Origin: Phycisphaerales bacterium
Lineage (GTDB): Bacteria > Planctomycetota > Phycisphaerae > Tepidisphaerales > Tepidisphaeraceae
Length of the DNA: 6,264 nucleotides
Direction: 5' to 3'
NCBI GenBank assembly: GCA_003153655.1
Contig: PMAK01000036.1
Span: 1,738 to 8,001 of the forward strand
Shown: positions 3,511-6,264 of the stretch, one piece after another
How positions within the stretch are numbered: the stretch's first letter is position 1
How the letters are laid out: every line of letters begins with the position of its first letter
Made by a program: the position numbers and the translations under genes
Notes under the pieces: generated by a model
Seen by the model: the letters and a program-made list of their open reading frames with translations, nothing else
Database searches by the model: none
What the model was told of the DNA's origin: nothing

Positions 3511-6264
3511 ATGTTCGTGAGCAAGAGACTTAAGGATCGTGCGCGCTTCAGCCGTTCATCGTCGCCAATCGCTTTCGCGGTCGTGGAAGCTCTCGAGCAG
3601 CGGCTCCATCTGTCGGCCACGCTTATGGGGGATGCGTTCAGTTATCCGCTTGGTAATTTCAACAATGCCGGTCTTACGCTAAACGGTGGGGCGGCTATTT
3701 CAGATCAATCTTTCGCTGCGCAGCTTCAACTTACGGATGGCGGGGCAGGCGAATCGCGCAGCGCGTTCACGTCGCAGCAGTTTAACGTCTCGTCATTCGC
3801 GACGAATTTTAACGTGCAATTCAGCGGGCCGTCCACTTCGGGCGTGGCCTTCGTTATTCAAGGGGGGAGCGCCTTTGCTCTTGGGGCGGGAAACGCCGGG
3901 TCTGACGAAATCGCCAAGAGCGTCGCCATTGAATTTCTCGCGACGTCTTCGGGAACCGAGACTGAATTGAACGTCAATGGTGTTGCCACCACTCCCACAT
4001 TCATCAGTCCTTCCAGCATTGATCTCAGCAATGCACGCGTCCTTTTGGTAAGCATCGAATATGATGGCAGCAAACTACAAGTAACTGAAACCGACAATCA
4101 AGCGACTCTCGCGCCCGTGACGAGTACGCAAACGTATACCAATGTGAGCATTCCCGCCGCCACTGGTGGGTTGGCCTATCTCGGCTTTACCGGCAGCGAT
4201 GGATCAAGCGAGGTTTCGCAAGTGATCCAAAGCTGGGAGTTCGCGAAAGTTGCCCCAGGAAATACGGATATCGGCTCGCCCGTCGCGGTCGGAAGCTCAA
4301 CTTACGCCGCTGGCGGGCAATATACCGTTAGCGGGGCGGGGACCGGCGCCGGGTCGATATCGGATCAGTTTCATTTCACGAGTGAATCGATCACGGGCGA
4401 TACCACGATCTTGGCGCAGCTCACGACGACGCCGACTGGTTCGGCTGCCGAAGGACTGATGCTGCGCGGCGATACGACAGCCGGGGCGGCCTTTGCTGAA
4501 GTGGACATGACCTCCGCCGGCGTTCAATTTATTTCACGATCCAATGCGGGGACAGCCGATGTGGTCGGCTCGACGATCTCCGCTTCCGGAACGCAATGGC
4601 TCAAGCTGGTGCGTAATGGGCCGACGGTCAGCGGATACATTTCTTCCAGTTCGACCGGCGCGTGGACACTGGTCGGCACCGCGCCAGTGATTGCCTCCAC
4701 CAATGCGCTGATGGGTCTGGCTGTCTCCAGCGGAAGTTCATCCGCGCTGGCTACCGCTCATTTTTCCAGTGTTTCTGTCACGGCCGATGCGTCCATTGGA
4801 CTGGATACGGACGCGATTGCGCCCTTTCCCACGGAGCCGATCTGGGTGGATATCATCAAGCAGTCCACCGGTTTTTTTCAGATATCGAACACGAGCAAAT
4901 CGACGCCGGTGAATGTGAATGGTTGGCCGACAACCGATTTCACAATGCCCGGATTTTTCGGGCCGACGTCACTCGATGCGGGGGTTTATACCCTGACGAT
5001 GATTGATACCCAGAAGCCGACCGTGGCTTTCAGCGGCGCGACGCTCGGAACCGCAACCTATAACACATCTTCCGGGCTTTACACCGCAAGCGTCACGGTG
5101 CCCGGCAGCGGAAGCGTTACAATGACCGTAACGAACACCGGCTCCGGGGCGACCAACATTCAGTTCATTCGCCCGGGATATAGCGCGACCAACCCGCCGG
5201 TTTTTACAACCACGTACATCAGTTTCCTGCAGTCGCTGGGCCCGACGGTGCTGCGATTCATGAATTGGACGCAAACCAATAACAGCCCAATTACCACGTG
5301 GGCCACGCGTGCCATGCCCAGCGACGCCACGCAGACTGAGACGACGACGCTGCTGAACTTCAACGGCACCGTGGATGCCAATGGTCAGTCTAAAGGTGTT
5401 GCCTGGGAATACGCGATCGAATTGGCCAACGCGGTCCATGCCGACATGTGGATTAACATTCCGGCGCAGGCCAATGACAATTACGTCGAGCAGCTCGCGA
5501 GTTTGATCAAGAACGGCGACACGATCAACGGCGTTTCTTATCCGCCTCTTAGCCCTGATCTCAACGTATACATTGAATATTCCAATGAAACATGGAATGC
5601 GGGTGATGAAGGATATCAGTACGCCACCGATGCTGCTGTCGCGGAGGTGGTGGCTGGCGCCCAAGCGGGTGGGACGCCGTCGAATCTGAATTACGACAAT
5701 CTGTCGCTTGCCCAGAATCCGGACGGGACATACGTCAATGCCAGCACCTGGCAACTGCGATGGACCGCGCGGCGACTGATGCAGATCAGCAACGACTTCG
5801 CCGGCGTATTTGGACAGTCGGCGATTGACACCCGCATCCGTCCGGTCCTGGCCAACATTCCTATTCCATCCGTCACCACGGCGCAATTGACTTACATCAA
5901 TGCCGTGTTCGGCGCACCGTCAAAATTCTTCTACGCGCTCGCGTACGCTCCATATGCCAATCTTGACGGTCCGGGCAATTCGACCAACATCCTCAACGGC
6001 GGCAACAACAATCCGAACCTCAGCGCGACCGATGTTCTGAACGATCTCTCCGCCAACGGCTATGCACTGACCAGCCTGTACGATTCATTCCACGCCCTCG
6101 CTCAACAGTATGGCTTGCAGATGGACGGGTACGAATCCGGTCCTGATCTTTCCGGTTTTCAGGATTCTTCCACCAGCAAGGTGCAGGCCGAGACCGATCC
6201 GCGATTCTCCACGTTTCTCGAGCAGTATTACCAGGACTGGTACGCCAACGGCGGCGGGACGATC
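3511..6264 (+). CDS. Large exported multidomain protein: LEPR-XLL-type N-terminus, lectin-like and DUF1349-like domains, GH-A-like barrel (3' end outside window)
   Basis: An uninterrupted reading frame of 918 codons from the ATG at 3511 to the right edge. An in-frame TGA at 3502-3504 makes this the first possible ATG; there is no clear Shine-Dalgarno sequence. Residues 1-38 are basic and end in VEALEQRLHLSA (25-36), matching the planctomycete LEPR-XLL-type motif at the start of large surface proteins. Residues 40-244 resemble a legume L-type lectin domain: GVAFVIQGG (111-119), SVAIEF (137-142), VSIEYDG (180-186), LAYLGFTGSDG (221-231), IQSWEF (239-244). Residues 251-425 resemble DUF1349/concanavalin-A-like modules: DIGSP, DQFHF, GLMLRG, WLKLVR, FSSVSV. 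A beta-rich linker (440-548) follows. From about 549 a TIM-barrel-like series appears: IQFIRPG, VLRFMNW (580-586), MWINIP (646-651), VYIEYSNETWN (686-696), IRPVLANIP (776-784), FFYALAYAPY (806-815), MDGYESG (871-877). Glu693 after Asn692 and Glu875 sit where clan GH-A enzymes carry acid/base and nucleophile. A secreted polysaccharide-active enzyme is likely; substrate unknown. Confidence 0.87.
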   Translation, partial: MFVSKRLKDRARFSRSSSPIAFAVVEALEQRLHLSATLMGDAFSYPLGNFNNAGLTLNGGAAISDQSFAAQLQLTDGGAGESRSAFTSQQFNVSSFATNFNVQFSGPSTSGVAFVIQGGSAFALGAGNAGSDEIAKSVAIEFLATSSGTETELNVNGVATTPTFISPSSIDLSNARVLLVSIEYDGSKLQVTETDNQATLAPVTSTQTYTNVSIPAATGGLAYLGFTGSDGSSEVSQVIQSWEFAKVAPGNTDIGSPVAVGSSTYAAGGQYTVSGAGTGAGSISDQFHFTSESITGDTTILAQLTTTPTGSAAEGLMLRGDTTAGAAFAEVDMTSAGVQFISRSNAGTADVVGSTISASGTQWLKLVRNGPTVSGYISSSSTGAWTLVGTAPVIASTNALMGLAVSSGSSSALATAHFSSVSVTADASIGLDTDAIAPFPTEPIWVDIIKQSTGFFQISNTSKSTPVNVNGWPTTDFTMPGFFGPTSLDAGVYTLTMIDTQKPTVAFSGATLGTATYNTSSGLYTASVTVPGSGSVTMTVTNTGSGATNIQFIRPGYSATNPPVFTTTYISFLQSLGPTVLRFMNWTQTNNSPITTWATRAMPSDATQTETTTLLNFNGTVDANGQSKGVAWEYAIELANAVHADMWINIPAQANDNYVEQLASLIKNGDTINGVSYPPLSPDLNVYIEYSNETWNAGDEGYQYATDAAVAEVVAGAQAGGTPSNLNYDNLSLAQNPDGTYVNASTWQLRWTARRLMQISNDFAGVFGQSAIDTRIRPVLANIPIPSVTTAQLTYINAVFGAPSKFFYALAYAPYANLDGPGNSTNILNGGNNNPNLSATDVLNDLSANGYALTSLYDSFHALAQQYGLQMDGYESGPDLSGFQDSSTSKVQAETDPRFSTFLEQYYQDWYANGGGTI

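Noticed and set aside
4969..5886. Long minus-strand reading frame (305 codons) inside the large exported protein gene
   Set aside because: Its translation is rich in Arg/Gly with no recognisable domain. It lies opposite a plus-strand frame with clear lectin, DUF1349-like and barrel motifs, so it is a GC-rich antisense shadow.
1..6264. tRNA, rRNA, CRISPR array, insertion sequence or integrase
   Set aside because: No cloverleaf-like segment, no regularly spaced repeats and no transposase or recombinase motifs were found on either strand.

Overview
The window looks like chromosomal DNA from a planctomycete, most likely of the Phycisphaerae/Tepidisphaerales kind. Two things point that way. The large gene on the right begins with a short Leu-Glu-x-Arg...Leu-Ser-Ala motif (LEPR-XLL type) that is typical of large exported planctomycete proteins. 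On the left, an ECF sigma factor carries a membrane anchor and an extracytoplasmic domain as a C-terminal extension, an arrangement frequent in Planctomycetes and relatives. The assignment is by recognition only, with no database search. Base composition is moderately GC-rich and genes are tightly packed.

Positions 1-3351 hold four genes, all on the minus strand. In transcription order they are: a pyridoxamine-phosphate-oxidase-like flavoprotein (3351-2806); a membrane-anchored ECF sigma factor with an extracytoplasmic C-terminal domain (2722-1211); an exported protein that is a free-standing copy of that domain, about 55% identical by hand alignment (1150-401); and the first 92 codons of a second ECF sigma factor (277 to the left edge). 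Gaps are 83, 60 and 123 bases. The sigma/exported-protein pair is probably one transcript; linkage to the other two genes is less certain.

A 159-base divergent intergenic region (3352-3510) separates this block from one plus-strand gene that starts at 3511 and is still open at the right edge (918 codons seen). It encodes a very large exported protein with, in order, the LEPR-XLL-type N-terminus, a legume-lectin-like domain, a DUF1349/concanavalin-A-like domain, a beta-rich linker and a probable TIM barrel whose candidate catalytic glutamates fit a clan GH-A glycoside hydrolase. It is probably a surface or secreted carbohydrate-active protein.

The most interesting unit is the sigma pair: a one-protein membrane sensor/sigma factor, a secreted duplicate of its sensor domain directly downstream, and then another sigma factor. 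A cis-acting sensor whose outer domain is modulated by a diffusible paralogue is a reasonable but untested hypothesis. No anti-sigma gene, RNA gene, mobile element or CRISPR array is visible.
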